Below are positions 49,893 to 58,038 of a DNA stretch of 64,000 bases, in pieces. This DNA is from UBA11650 sp963997925 (GTDB lineage Bacteria; Chloroflexota; Dehalococcoidia; Lucifugimonadales; UBA3495): NCBI GenBank assembly GCA_963997925.1, contig CAXEOX010000003.1:1-64000 (forward strand). The letters are read 5' to 3'. Position 1 is the stretch's first letter, and every line of letters begins with the position of its first letter. Position numbers and translations under genes: made by a program. The notes beneath the pieces were generated by a model, which saw nothing but the letters and a program-made list of their open reading frames with translations, searched no databases and was not told the origin of the DNA.

Positions 49893-51350
49893 ATGCCAGT
49901 GCGCACCGGAGAACAGTATCTGGCGGGCCTGCGAGACAGGCCTAGAGAAGTACACCACCGAGGCCAAAAAGTGGATGACGTCACAACCTTTCCCGGCCTC
50001 GCCAACGGAGCCCGGTCCATCGCCTCACTTTACGACATGCAACATGACCCTAAACTGCGCGGCGATATGACCTACACGTCGCCCACCACCGGCGATCCCG
50101 TCGGGCTATCTTTCATCGCTCCCAGGAATCTGGAGGACTTGCAGAGACGCCGGATCATGATGTCCCACTGGGCGCATACCAGCTACGGCATGATGGGGCG
50201 CACTCCGGATTTTCTGAATGTCAGCATCATGGCCATGGCCGAAGCGGGAGATTACTTCGCCCAGTCACGCCCCGAGTTCAAGCAAAACATCATCAACTAT
50301 TACGAGTACATCCGTGAGAACGACCTGACCTTGACCCATACCCTGGTGAACCTGCAACGCAACCGGCGTCAGGCCGCCAGCACCAAGAATTACGACACCG
50401 ACGTGGCGTTGGCGGTGGTCAAGGAAACCGACTCCGGGATAGTTGTACGCGGACCCCGAGTTCTAGCCACTCTAGGTCCTCTGTCCGATGAAATAGCGGT
50501 TTACCCTGTGAGAAATGCTCAATTGGAGGGCACTGAAGACGCCTGGCGCTATGCCTTCGCTTTCTCCATTCCCTGCGATACTCCTGGGCTAAAGTTCCTC
50601 TGCAGGGAGAGCTTCGACCTGGACCGGTCTAGCTTCGATCATCCGCTGGGGTCCAGGTTCGAAGAGATGGACGCCATCATTTTCATGGACGACGTGCTTG
50701 TCCCATGGGAAAAGGTGTTCCTATTCCGGGACGTTGACCTTGCCAACAGCCTTAGCGCAAGCACGCATCAGTACAACCATTCCGGACACCAGGTTGTCAC
50801 CAAAAACGTGGCCAAGTGCGAATTCGTGCTGGGAATCGCCAGCATGATGGTCGAGATATTGGGCTCGGAGAGCATCGGGCAGGTACACGGCTTGTTGGCC
50901 GAGGTGATAGAGAACTTGGAGGTGATGAAAGCCCTCCTGTGCACCGCCGAAGTGAACGCTACGTTGGACGAGTGGGGAGTGATGTGCCCGGCTACGATAC
51001 CCATCACCGTGGCCAGGAACATGTTCATCCGCATGTATCCAAGGATGATTGAAATCATCCAACTTTTAGGTTCAAGTAGTCTGATGGCCTTACCTTCGGA
51101 AGTAGACTTCGATGGGCCTTTGGGTGGTGACATCAGACAATACATGGATACTGACACCGCAACTGCCTGGGAGCGGGTGCAACTGTTCCGGCTCGCCTGG
51201 GATCTGTCCGGCAGTTCTTTCGGATCCCGGCAGGTGCTTTACGAACGGTACTTCCAGGGAGACTGGATGCGCAACGCCAGCATATTGTGGGGACGGTTCG
51301 ACCCGGAACCGTTGAAAGAGCAGGTAAGGGATTTTCTCCGGAGCACGTAA
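49893..51350 (+). CDS. 4-hydroxyphenylacetate 3-monooxygenase-type (HpaB family) flavin hydroxylase
   Basis: 485 residues, the family length. Landmarks: RTGEQYLAGLRDRPREV at the start, MMGRTPDFLNVSIMAMAEAGDYFAQSRPEFKQNIINYYEYIRENDLTLTHTLVNLQRNRR at about 88-148 (flavin/substrate Arg), VRGPRVLATLGPLSDEIAVYPV, FCRESFDLDRSSFDHPLGSRFEEMDAIIFMDDVLVPWEKVFLF-type region at about 240-275, VNATLDEWGVMCPATIPITVARN. FADH2-dependent hydroxylase that needs a separate flavin reductase (HpaC); none is adjacent. Substrate may be a phenol or phenylpropanoid. AGGAG about nine bases before ATG 49893. Confidence 0.9.
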   Translation: MPVRTGEQYLAGLRDRPREVHHRGQKVDDVTTFPGLANGARSIASLYDMQHDPKLRGDMTYTSPTTGDPVGLSFIAPRNLEDLQRRRIMMSHWAHTSYGMMGRTPDFLNVSIMAMAEAGDYFAQSRPEFKQNIINYYEYIRENDLTLTHTLVNLQRNRRQAASTKNYDTDVALAVVKETDSGIVVRGPRVLATLGPLSDEIAVYPVRNAQLEGTEDAWRYAFAFSIPCDTPGLKFLCRESFDLDRSSFDHPLGSRFEEMDAIIFMDDVLVPWEKVFLFRDVDLANSLSASTHQYNHSGHQVVTKNVAKCEFVLGIASMMVEILGSESIGQVHGLLAEVIENLEVMKALLCTAEVNATLDEWGVMCPATIPITVARNMFIRMYPRMIEIIQLLGSSSLMALPSEVDFDGPLGGDIRQYMDTDTATAWERVQLFRLAWDLSGSSFGSRQVLYERYFQGDWMRNASILWGRFDPEPLKEQVRDFLRST

Positions 51351-51611
51351 CCGGCGGAATCGGCTTACCGATTTGATTTAATTACGATAATAGTGGTAGA
51401 CTATATCTTGGCCCCCTCTGTGCCCATTTTATTCTGATGCGTCGGTAAAATGTGCGATATTTATCAGTTGTTGGGCTCGAAATACGTTAAGTCGTGAGGG
51501 GTGGCGGGGAACTGATTGCCGCATTCAGAATATTGCCCTTCTCGATATTCACCGCTTTCGTTATTTTGATTATTGGAACCGTGGCTCTCTCTGGGATTGC
51601 TCTTTCTTAAT

Positions 51612-53456
51612 ATGACCGTTGTAGATGACATAAAAGGCCGCTTGGACATTCTGGAAGTAGTGTCCCGTTACGTGCCCCTGCAACGCTCCGGCCGCAGCCA
51701 CAAGGCGCCTTGCCCGTTCCATCAAGAGAAAACCCCATCGTTCTTCGTTTTTCCGGAGCGCCAGTCGTGGCGATGCTTCGGTGCCTGCGCTACCGGCGGA
51801 GACGTTTTCTCCTTCGTGATGCGGTCCGAGAATATGGAGTTCGGCGACGCCTTGAAGCACTTGGCCCAGCAGACAGGTGTGGAGCTACCCAACCTTGAAA
51901 AACGGAACCAGAATCAAGGCAACTTCGACATCAACGAATCGGCCCGGATCTACTTTCAGGAGTTGCTGGCATCCGCCAAGGGGACCGAAGCCAGGGCTTA
52001 CCTGGATAGGCGGGGCGTGTCCGCCCAGGCCATAGAGAAGTTTGAACTGGGCCTCAGCCCTTCCGATGGCGAATCACTGAAGAACCATCTGGTCAAACAG
52101 GGTTTTTCGCTTCAGCAACTGAACCAAGCCGGAATCGTCCGCACGTCCCAGAACGGTTGGAACCACGACCTGTTCCGCAGCCGCTTGATGTTCCCAATCC
52201 GCAACGGGCAAGGCGGGCTGGGCGGGTTCGGGGCCCGTGCTCTGGACGATTCCCAACCCAAGTACCTTAACTCGCCGAGAACGCCGGTTTTCGATAAAGG
52301 CCACATCCTTTATGGCCTTCATCTGGCCAAGGAATCAGCCCGCCAAGAGGGCATAGTTATCGTAGAAGGGTACATGGACGCCGTCGCCGCCCACCAAGAG
52401 GGCTTCAACAACGTGGTGGCGTCCATGGGCACTGCTTTGACCGAAAACCAGGTGGCGGAGATACGCCGTTTAACGAAAGACGTCACCATGGCGCTGGACG
52501 CCGACGTGGCAGGACAACAAGCGACGCTGCGCAGCCTTGAGTCATCCTGGAGAGTGCTCCAAACCCAGGTAGCCGGGCGGTCGCAGGGCACCACTCTGTT
52601 CCAGCGCCCTGAGATGTTGAACCTGAAGATTGCCGTGATGCCGGAGGGAATGGACCCGGACGACTTGATCCACCGGTCTCCGGACGAGTGGACTCAGTTG
52701 ATCCAGGAAGGCCCGTCTTATATAGAATATCTGCTCAAGGTGTTGCCGGTTCAGTTGGACGCTTCAACACCCCAAGGCAAAGCCCAGATCGTGAGCGTGG
52801 TCCTACCATCGATCCAAGCGGTTCCGGAGCCTTTCCAACAGGACCACTATTTCCAGATGTTGGCGGACCAACTGGGAGTTACCAGGGAAACATTGCAGGC
52901 GACCATCGACCGGCCCGGCGCAGCCCGCCAAACCCGGAGAGCGCAACCTCGCACTCGCCCAGCCTCCGGCCTGACTTTTACCGGTCCGGATGGGGACCCC
53001 TTGGAGGAGTACTGCCTAACACTGTTGCTCCATGAACCCGATTTGGAAGAAAGCGCCGAAGGCCTGCAGCCAGAGTATTTCCGTCAGATGGAGAATCGGG
53101 AAATCTTCAATCAATGGGTCCGGGTGTGCCAGGGACGGCAGGGCGAGTCTTCGGCAGCATCCCTTTCGGGGTTGGTGGAAGAGGAATTAACATCCCGGCT
53201 GGACGCTTTGTTGAACAAAGAAATGCCCCCGCTGGATCCATTAAGCCGTCAGGCCGCATTTCGGGATGTCGTGATTCGATTGGAGTCCCGCTATCTAGTT
53301 GAATTAAAAGCGGAAGAGGAAATCAGATTCTCGGAGTCATCGACAGATATAATGGAGGACTCTCACCTAGATGTCCTTGAGATCAACCAACGGATAAAAA
53401 TGAATCAAAACCTGCGCAATTCCGTATTTCAAGAAAGTACAGCCAGAGGTAAATAA
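51612..53456 (+). CDS. dnaG: DNA primase DnaG
   Basis: 614 residues from ATG 51612; in-frame upstream sequence to 51573 is discarded. Zinc-binding domain: CPFHQEKTPSFFVFPERQSWRCFGACATGGDVFSFV at about 32-67; the second pair is C-x3-C (CFGAC) rather than the usual C-x2-C. Catalytic TOPRIM core: IVIVEGYMDAVAAHQEGFNNVVASMGTALTENQVAEIRRLTKDVTMALDADVAGQQATLRS at about 250-310 with the Glu and DxD. C-terminal helicase-interaction region follows. Synthesises RNA primers for replication. Its stop overlaps the rpoD start by one base (TAATG), so the two are translationally coupled. Confidence 0.95.
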   Translation: MTVVDDIKGRLDILEVVSRYVPLQRSGRSHKAPCPFHQEKTPSFFVFPERQSWRCFGACATGGDVFSFVMRSENMEFGDALKHLAQQTGVELPNLEKRNQNQGNFDINESARIYFQELLASAKGTEARAYLDRRGVSAQAIEKFELGLSPSDGESLKNHLVKQGFSLQQLNQAGIVRTSQNGWNHDLFRSRLMFPIRNGQGGLGGFGARALDDSQPKYLNSPRTPVFDKGHILYGLHLAKESARQEGIVIVEGYMDAVAAHQEGFNNVVASMGTALTENQVAEIRRLTKDVTMALDADVAGQQATLRSLESSWRVLQTQVAGRSQGTTLFQRPEMLNLKIAVMPEGMDPDDLIHRSPDEWTQLIQEGPSYIEYLLKVLPVQLDASTPQGKAQIVSVVLPSIQAVPEPFQQDHYFQMLADQLGVTRETLQATIDRPGAARQTRRAQPRTRPASGLTFTGPDGDPLEEYCLTLLLHEPDLEESAEGLQPEYFRQMENREIFNQWVRVCQGRQGESSAASLSGLVEEELTSRLDALLNKEMPPLDPLSRQAAFRDVVIRLESRYLVELKAEEEIRFSESSTDIMEDSHLDVLEINQRIKMNQNLRNSVFQESTARGK

Positions 53457-55060
53457 TGCCAAGACGTAAGAACGAAAGCAATCTCAACCCTGAAGAGTTT
53501 CTAGAAGGCAGCGAGGAGCCTCGCGACGGTGACGGCGATGCGATCGTGGAGATTTTCCGCGGCGTGCAAGCCCGTCAAGACGACGACTCGATGGTCGAAT
53601 CCAACGGTATAACCAATCTATCCTCGACCATGGTCGCCCAGAACCCGGACGAGCAATGGGATGGGACCGCAACCGACGAGAAGAACAAGGACTCGGCTGA
53701 CGACTCTTCCGACGACTCTCCCACCGCGTCCAAAGAATCCGATAAAGAGGACTCGGACTGGGAACCGGAAACTGAAACCGTAGAGGTATTGGACGATCCG
53801 GTAAGGATGTACCTGCGGGAGATTGGCCGAGTACGATTGCTTACCTCCAAAGACGAACGCTCTCTGGCTCGTAAGATTGAAGGTGGAAAGCACCTAACAG
53901 CCCTGCAGAACGAACTGACCGGTCTTGAAAGCCGCCAACCCAGGCCTTGGGAAATCACCTGCGGCCTGCTCCGCCGTTTGATTGCGGCGTCGCATCTCTT
54001 GGCGGCCCTTGGCGAACAATTGGGATTGCCGGCCAACCTTACATTGTCCCAGGTGACAGATCACCCGAAACTGCGGGCGGCCATCGACGCCGAAGTATCC
54101 CCGGAGATGCTAGCCGCTGCGGCCGAATCCATGGGAGAGGACGTGGAAGGTCTTTACCTTCAAGTCGTCCATCTATCCTTGAACAGTTGGCTGCTGCCCC
54201 CGGACGCCATCGACGTGCTGGAAGATTGCCAACTAAGCGATCTGGACGCCACCTTGAGGCAGCCGGGCTGCTATGCCGAACTACAGCGGTTGGACCCCCT
54301 ATTCAGGGCCTATTTCAACCGCATCCATGCGGAGACGTCGCGGGCTCAGGCCCACCTGACCGAAGCAAACCTGCGTTTGGTAGTCAGCGTCGCCAAAAAG
54401 TACATCGGCCGGGGTATGGCCCTGCTGGACATGATTCAGGAAGGCAACATCGGCTTAATCAGAGCGGTTGAGAAGTTCGATTACCGCAAGGGTTACAAGT
54501 TCAGCACCTACGCTACTTGGTGGATCCGCCAGGCCATCACCCGGGCGATAGCCGACCAAGCTCGAACGATACGGATTCCGGTGCATATGGTGGAAACCAT
54601 CAACAAACTCATGCGCCAACACCGTCGGCTGCTACAGGAATATGGCCGGGAGCCGACGCCCGAGGAAATCGGCGAGGCCATGGAGCTTGGCCCGGAGAAG
54701 GTAGAGGAGATACTGAAGATATCCCAGGAGCCCGTCTCCTTGGAAACCCCCATCGGTGAGGAAGAAGACTCCCATTTGGGAGACTTCATAGAAGACCGCA
54801 ACGCTCCCGCGCCTGCGGACGCAGCGTCTTTCCAACTGCTTAAAGAGCAGGTGGATGAGGTCCTCCACACCCTAACCGAGCGGGAAGCCAGGGTGTTGCA
54901 GCTCCGGTTCGGATTACAGGACGGACGCAGCCGTACATTGGAGGAAGTCGGACGCGAGTTCGGCGTGACCCGTGAACGGATCCGTCAGATCGAAGCGAAG
55001 GCATTGAGGAAACTGCGCCATCCCACCCGGTCTCGTAAACTAAAGGACTTCCTCGAGTAA
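53456..55060 (+). CDS. rpoD: Principal sigma factor RpoD (sigma-70 family)
   Basis: 534 residues. Acidic N-terminal region (about 1-105) then region 1.2 (PVRMYLREIGRVRLLTSKDE at about 118-137), a non-conserved insert of about 150 residues, region 2 with RLVVSVAKKYIGRGMALLDMIQEGNIGLIRAVEKFDYRKGYKFSTYATWWIRQAITRAIADQARTIRIPVHM at about 300-371, region 3 and region 4 (RTLEEVGREFGVTRERIRQIEAKALRKLRHP near the end). These are diagnostic for a primary sigma factor, which directs core RNA polymerase to -35/-10 promoters. ATG 53456 shares its A with the dnaG stop; AGAGG upstream. The dnaG-rpoD order is the classic macromolecular synthesis operon without rpsU. Confidence 0.96.
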   Translation: MPRRKNESNLNPEEFLEGSEEPRDGDGDAIVEIFRGVQARQDDDSMVESNGITNLSSTMVAQNPDEQWDGTATDEKNKDSADDSSDDSPTASKESDKEDSDWEPETETVEVLDDPVRMYLREIGRVRLLTSKDERSLARKIEGGKHLTALQNELTGLESRQPRPWEITCGLLRRLIAASHLLAALGEQLGLPANLTLSQVTDHPKLRAAIDAEVSPEMLAAAAESMGEDVEGLYLQVVHLSLNSWLLPPDAIDVLEDCQLSDLDATLRQPGCYAELQRLDPLFRAYFNRIHAETSRAQAHLTEANLRLVVSVAKKYIGRGMALLDMIQEGNIGLIRAVEKFDYRKGYKFSTYATWWIRQAITRAIADQARTIRIPVHMVETINKLMRQHRRLLQEYGREPTPEEIGEAMELGPEKVEEILKISQEPVSLETPIGEEEDSHLGDFIEDRNAPAPADAASFQLLKEQVDEVLHTLTEREARVLQLRFGLQDGRSRTLEEVGREFGVTRERIRQIEAKALRKLRHPTRSRKLKDFLE

Positions 55061-55095
55061 ACATAACGTTGTCGATTGCCTCGATACTGGGGCGA

Positions 55096-55193
55096 TTAAG
55101 GCCGATATACGCATTACATTTAAGCAAAATAGTGAATCACCGTTAAAATTTTGCTAGTTGTCATTCAAAAAACGATGATATACTCGGCCTTAA
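55096..55193. repeat. Nested inverted repeats spanning rpoD 3' region and zinc-ribbon promoter
   Basis: Outer arms TTAAGGCCGATATA (55096-55109) and TATACTCGGCCTTAA (55179-55193), complementary apart from one base; inner arms AGCAAAAT (55123-55130) and ATTTTGCT (55148-55155). The right outer arm contains the -10 box of the promoter at 55158-55184. May act as a terminator of dnaG-rpoD and/or a regulatory structure on the downstream gene. Confidence 0.7.
55158..55184 (+). promoter_or_regulatory. Candidate promoter of zinc-ribbon gene
   Basis: TTGTCA (55158-55163) and TATACT (55179-55184) separated by 15 bases, 32 bases upstream of the GTG start at 55216. Good -10 and fair -35, spacer two bases shorter than ideal. 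The -10 sits inside the right arm of a long inverted repeat. Confidence 0.5.
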
Positions 55194-55215
55194 TCCAACC
55201 TGGGAGGTGGTATAA

Positions 55216-55428
55216 GTGGAAGAGGGATTGATACCCAAGTGCCTAAAGTGTAATGTGGGCCAACTGGTACCGTTATCCGACTATGGTGGTCAAGGAGCGG
55301 CGGTACACTACAAAGCCTGGGTTTGCACAAACCCGGACTGTGGCTTCAACGTTAAGATTCGCAACGGCGACATCTACCTGAACGAGCCGATCACCCCCGG
55401 CGCTAATCACGTTCCCCGAGCCCGGTAG
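55216..55428 (+). CDS. Small zinc-ribbon protein
   Basis: 70 residues from GTG 55216 (GGGAGG at 55202-55207, eight bases before). The text EGLIPKCLKCNVGQLVPLSDYG has the first Cys-x-x-Cys and VCTNPDCGFNVKIRNGDI the second Cys-x4-Cys pair, giving a Zn ribbon. Basic and compact, could be a nucleic-acid-binding accessory protein. It follows the rpoD gene and precedes the sortase gene, with its own promoter; that setting suggests a link to transcription, by inference. Not further assigned. Confidence 0.8.
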   Translation: MEEGLIPKCLKCNVGQLVPLSDYGGQGAAVHYKAWVCTNPDCGFNVKIRNGDIYLNEPITPGANHVPRAR

Positions 55429-55559
55429 AAGCTCCCCGCGATTCCCGTCTGCCCTTAACTCCCACTCGTCTTTGTGACTTTATTTTCCCTTTGTCTGTCA
55501 CGAAGGCTATCGATAGAGTAAATGTGTAGATGGATACGATTTCAGCAAAAGGAGGTGAT

Positions 55560-56630
55560 ATGGAAGCAGGATACGACTATTTACTACTCCGCAGACGGCT
55601 GCAGCGCCGGTTCTTCAACGTATCAGGAATATTTATTTTTGTCTTTGGCGCAATGCTGCTGGCGACCAGCGGAGCCTACTACGGTTACGCGGCCAAGGCA
55701 CATGCCGACCTGGATAGCCTAAATGTCACGCTCCCAGAGACGGCTGCCAAGATAGGCACCGGTCCCGGTAGCCAAGGCTCGGCAGCCGAAGCTTTAGTAG
55801 ATCCTGGACAGGAAGGCGTGTACTCGCTTTCAACGTCAGGAGCATCAGAGGGGCAATCTTCTAACCAGACGGTTGCACCGGCAGTCCAGGCTACCGGAGT
55901 TGCACCCGGAGGCGCGTCGGCAGGTTCATCAGGACCTAAGGTGATCGTAGGAGTGGCCTCCGCCGAACCAGGAGAAGATTCTGTATCGGCGAGCGGGCCG
56001 TCTAACCCGAGGCTGGTTATGCCGGCCTCGGTTATAAGCGGTCAGCAGCTTTTCCCGGGAGAATCGCTGCAAGCTTCCTTCTGGAGCAACCCCCTCTCCT
56101 ACGAGTCCGCCTCGTACCGGGAGCGGATACTGCTTCAGGGGTTCAACGCAGTTGACCTAGACCAAGGGTTGGCCTTAAACAGCGGGTCTGTGGCTACCCG
56201 GCTCATCATCCCGTCCATCGACGTGGATTCCGGAATCGACGAGCTGGCAATCTTGGATCTGGGAGGAAGCCGGGCCTACGAGACGCCCGCCAATACAGTG
56301 GGCCATATTCCGGAAACCGCCAACGCAGGCGAAGCCGGAAGCGGTTGGTTCTTCGGGCATACGGAGAGCCCCATCCAGGGAGAAGGCTCAGTGTTCCTGA
56401 ACCTGAGCAAGATTCCCGGCATGCTACAGAACGGCGAGGACGTGTTCGTAGTCACGTCGAACGGAGAGCGTCAGTACCTGTACCGCATAACGTCGTCACG
56501 GGTAGTGCCTCAAGAAGAAATGACGCTTCACGACACCGGACAGGCCACTCTACATCTGGTCTCTTGCGTGCCGCGGCTGGTCTATGACCATCGTCTGATT
56601 GTCAGCGGGGAGCTGATCGGCGTAAAGTAA
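55560..56630 (+). CDS. Sortase-family transpeptidase with long low-complexity linker
   Basis: 356 residues from ATG 55560, chosen because a full anti-Shine-Dalgarno match (AAAGGAGGTGAT) ends directly before it; ATG 55530 has none. A membrane anchor at about 21-45 (FNVSGIFIFVFGAMLLATSGAY) is followed by about 165 residues of Ser/Ala/Gly-rich linker, then the sortase barrel from about 213: RLIIPSIDVDSGI, catalytic His267 in FFGHTES, Cys336 in LHLVSCVPRL, Arg345 in DHRLIVSG. This is the class D/E-like Chloroflexota type. A sortase anchors surface proteins; no LPxTG substrate or pilin is in the window. Terminated at 56659. Confidence 0.9.
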   Translation: MEAGYDYLLLRRRLQRRFFNVSGIFIFVFGAMLLATSGAYYGYAAKAHADLDSLNVTLPETAAKIGTGPGSQGSAAEALVDPGQEGVYSLSTSGASEGQSSNQTVAPAVQATGVAPGGASAGSSGPKVIVGVASAEPGEDSVSASGPSNPRLVMPASVISGQQLFPGESLQASFWSNPLSYESASYRERILLQGFNAVDLDQGLALNSGSVATRLIIPSIDVDSGIDELAILDLGGSRAYETPANTVGHIPETANAGEAGSGWFFGHTESPIQGEGSVFLNLSKIPGMLQNGEDVFVVTSNGERQYLYRITSSRVVPQEEMTLHDTGQATLHLVSCVPRLVYDHRLIVSGELIGVK

Positions 56631-56658
56631 GCCAAGGCTTCACTAGGAACAAACGCAA

Positions 56659-56685
56659 TGAGGGCGGGTCTTTGACCCGCCCTCA
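56659..56685 (+). terminator. Hairpin terminator between sortase and CBS-domain gene
   Basis: 12-bp stem TGAGGGCGGGTC (56659-56670) and GACCCGCCCTCA (56674-56685) with TTT loop. It can terminate both convergent genes, although the T run is weak. The next gene ends at 56744 on the opposite strand. Confidence 0.75.
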
Positions 56686-56743
56686 TCCTATTCTACGGAG
56701 ACATCCTAGCAGGCCCGGATCCGGACCAGGCACTCTGGACCAG

Positions 56744-57958
56744 CTAATCGGCCGGGGTGGAAGCGTCCACGCCTATGCGGTTGATCCTAAGTTTGCGTAG
56801 CCTGCGCCCCAATATGGAAACCACTTCGATCCGTAGATGGTCCGTGTTCACCACATCGCCAGTAGAAGGTATCTTGCCAAGCATCTGATATACGTAGCCG
56901 CCCACCGTATCCACAACCTCGCTATCGATGGTGGTTGAGAACAGCTCCTCTATATCTTCAGTCGGCACTCCCGCGTCGACTAGGACTCCACCGTCTGATA
57001 GATGAACCAGTTCGGATTCCCGTGTCCGGGAGAACTCGTCTTCGATCTCCCCAACGATTTCCTCTAACAGGTCCTCCATGGTGAGAACGCCTTCGGTGCC
57101 ACCGTACTCGTCGACCACGATGGCCATCTGGATGCCTTTATCCTTCAACTCCTCAAGCAAGTCATCCAACCGCTTCGTTTCCGGGATAAAAAATGCCGGG
57201 TTAAGGAGGTCTCGAAGGTTTTGATTCGAATCGGGCGAGGCCATGGCGGCCAGCACTTCCCTGGAGTGCACGATTCCCAATATGTGGTCGATGGACTCTT
57301 CGAAAACAGGTATGCGGCTATGTCCGCCTTGAACCATTTGTTCCGCGACGAATATCAGTGATGAATCGATTCCCACCGCCACCATGTCCAGACGGGGGAC
57401 CATAATTTCCCTGGCTGTCGTAACGTCCAGTTTTAGTATGGACCGGAGCATCTCACGGTCCCGATGGTCTAGGCTAACCAACTCCTCTTCCGTTATCACC
57501 GGTTCTTGGTTCTCGGAAAACTCCTCGCTTTGAACGTCTCCGGCACCGTCCCCACCGTTGGAACTATGGCCGTTTCCTACAGGCGCCAACGGCCGGCGGC
57601 CAAACAATATACTAGTCAAGGGGCGGCAGAGAGCTTCTGCCTGGGAGGGGTTTTTGAGTACGACGAAGGAAGCGGCCCAATCAACAGCCAGCAGAACAAA
57701 CAGGATAGCAAGTGCGAAAACCGAACCTGGCAACCAGCCACCGGCTTGAATGTTGGCCAGCACCAATACCGACAAGGCGACGGCAATCACGCAGGCATAT
57801 CTACACCAACGGAGGACAAACCCTGCCTTTTGGAGAGACGCACGGTTTCTGAAAGTGCCGCCCGGCGTGTCAATCGAATGCTGAGCCAGGCTGAAGAAAG
57901 AGAAAAGGGGAAGAGATACGGCCAGTATTATTGCTAATGGTACGTTGTCTGTGTCCAA
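56744..57958 (-). CDS. CNNM/CorC-type CBS-domain membrane protein
   Basis: 404 residues from TTG 57958. The GTG at 57967 lies directly against AGGAGG (no spacer), so it cannot be the start; TTG 57958 has nine bases spacing. Two to three membrane segments in residues 1-110 replace the full DUF21 domain. A paired CBS domain at about 175-290 (LKLDVTTAREIMVPRLDMVAVGIDSSLIFVAEQMVQGGHSRIPVFEE, ILGIVHSREVLAAM, IQMAIVVDEYGGTEGVLTMEDLLEEIVGEI) and a C-terminal CorC/HlyC domain follow. These proteins help divalent cation homeostasis, often called hemolysin-like. The membrane part is short. Confidence 0.85.
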   Translation of the reverse strand: MDTDNVPLAIILAVSLPLFSFFSLAQHSIDTPGGTFRNRASLQKAGFVLRWCRYACVIAVALSVLVLANIQAGGWLPGSVFALAILFVLLAVDWAASFVVLKNPSQAEALCRPLTSILFGRRPLAPVGNGHSSNGGDGAGDVQSEEFSENQEPVITEEELVSLDHRDREMLRSILKLDVTTAREIMVPRLDMVAVGIDSSLIFVAEQMVQGGHSRIPVFEESIDHILGIVHSREVLAAMASPDSNQNLRDLLNPAFFIPETKRLDDLLEELKDKGIQMAIVVDEYGGTEGVLTMEDLLEEIVGEIEDEFSRTRESELVHLSDGGVLVDAGVPTEDIEELFSTTIDSEVVDTVGGYVYQMLGKIPSTGDVVNTDHLRIEVVSILGRRLRKLRINRIGVDASTPAD

Positions 57959-58038
57959 AACCCTCACCCTCCTGGGTGCCTGCGAGCCGCCATCGGGATT
58001 CGCCTATTTTGCCTACCAGGAGGTCAGTTGGTCTCAGG

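Noticed and set aside
51372..51405. Promoter of dnaG-rpoD (TTGATT and a TAGACT-like -10)
   Set aside because: Spacing and boxes fit only weakly; other A/T-rich hexamers nearby fit equally well, so not listed.
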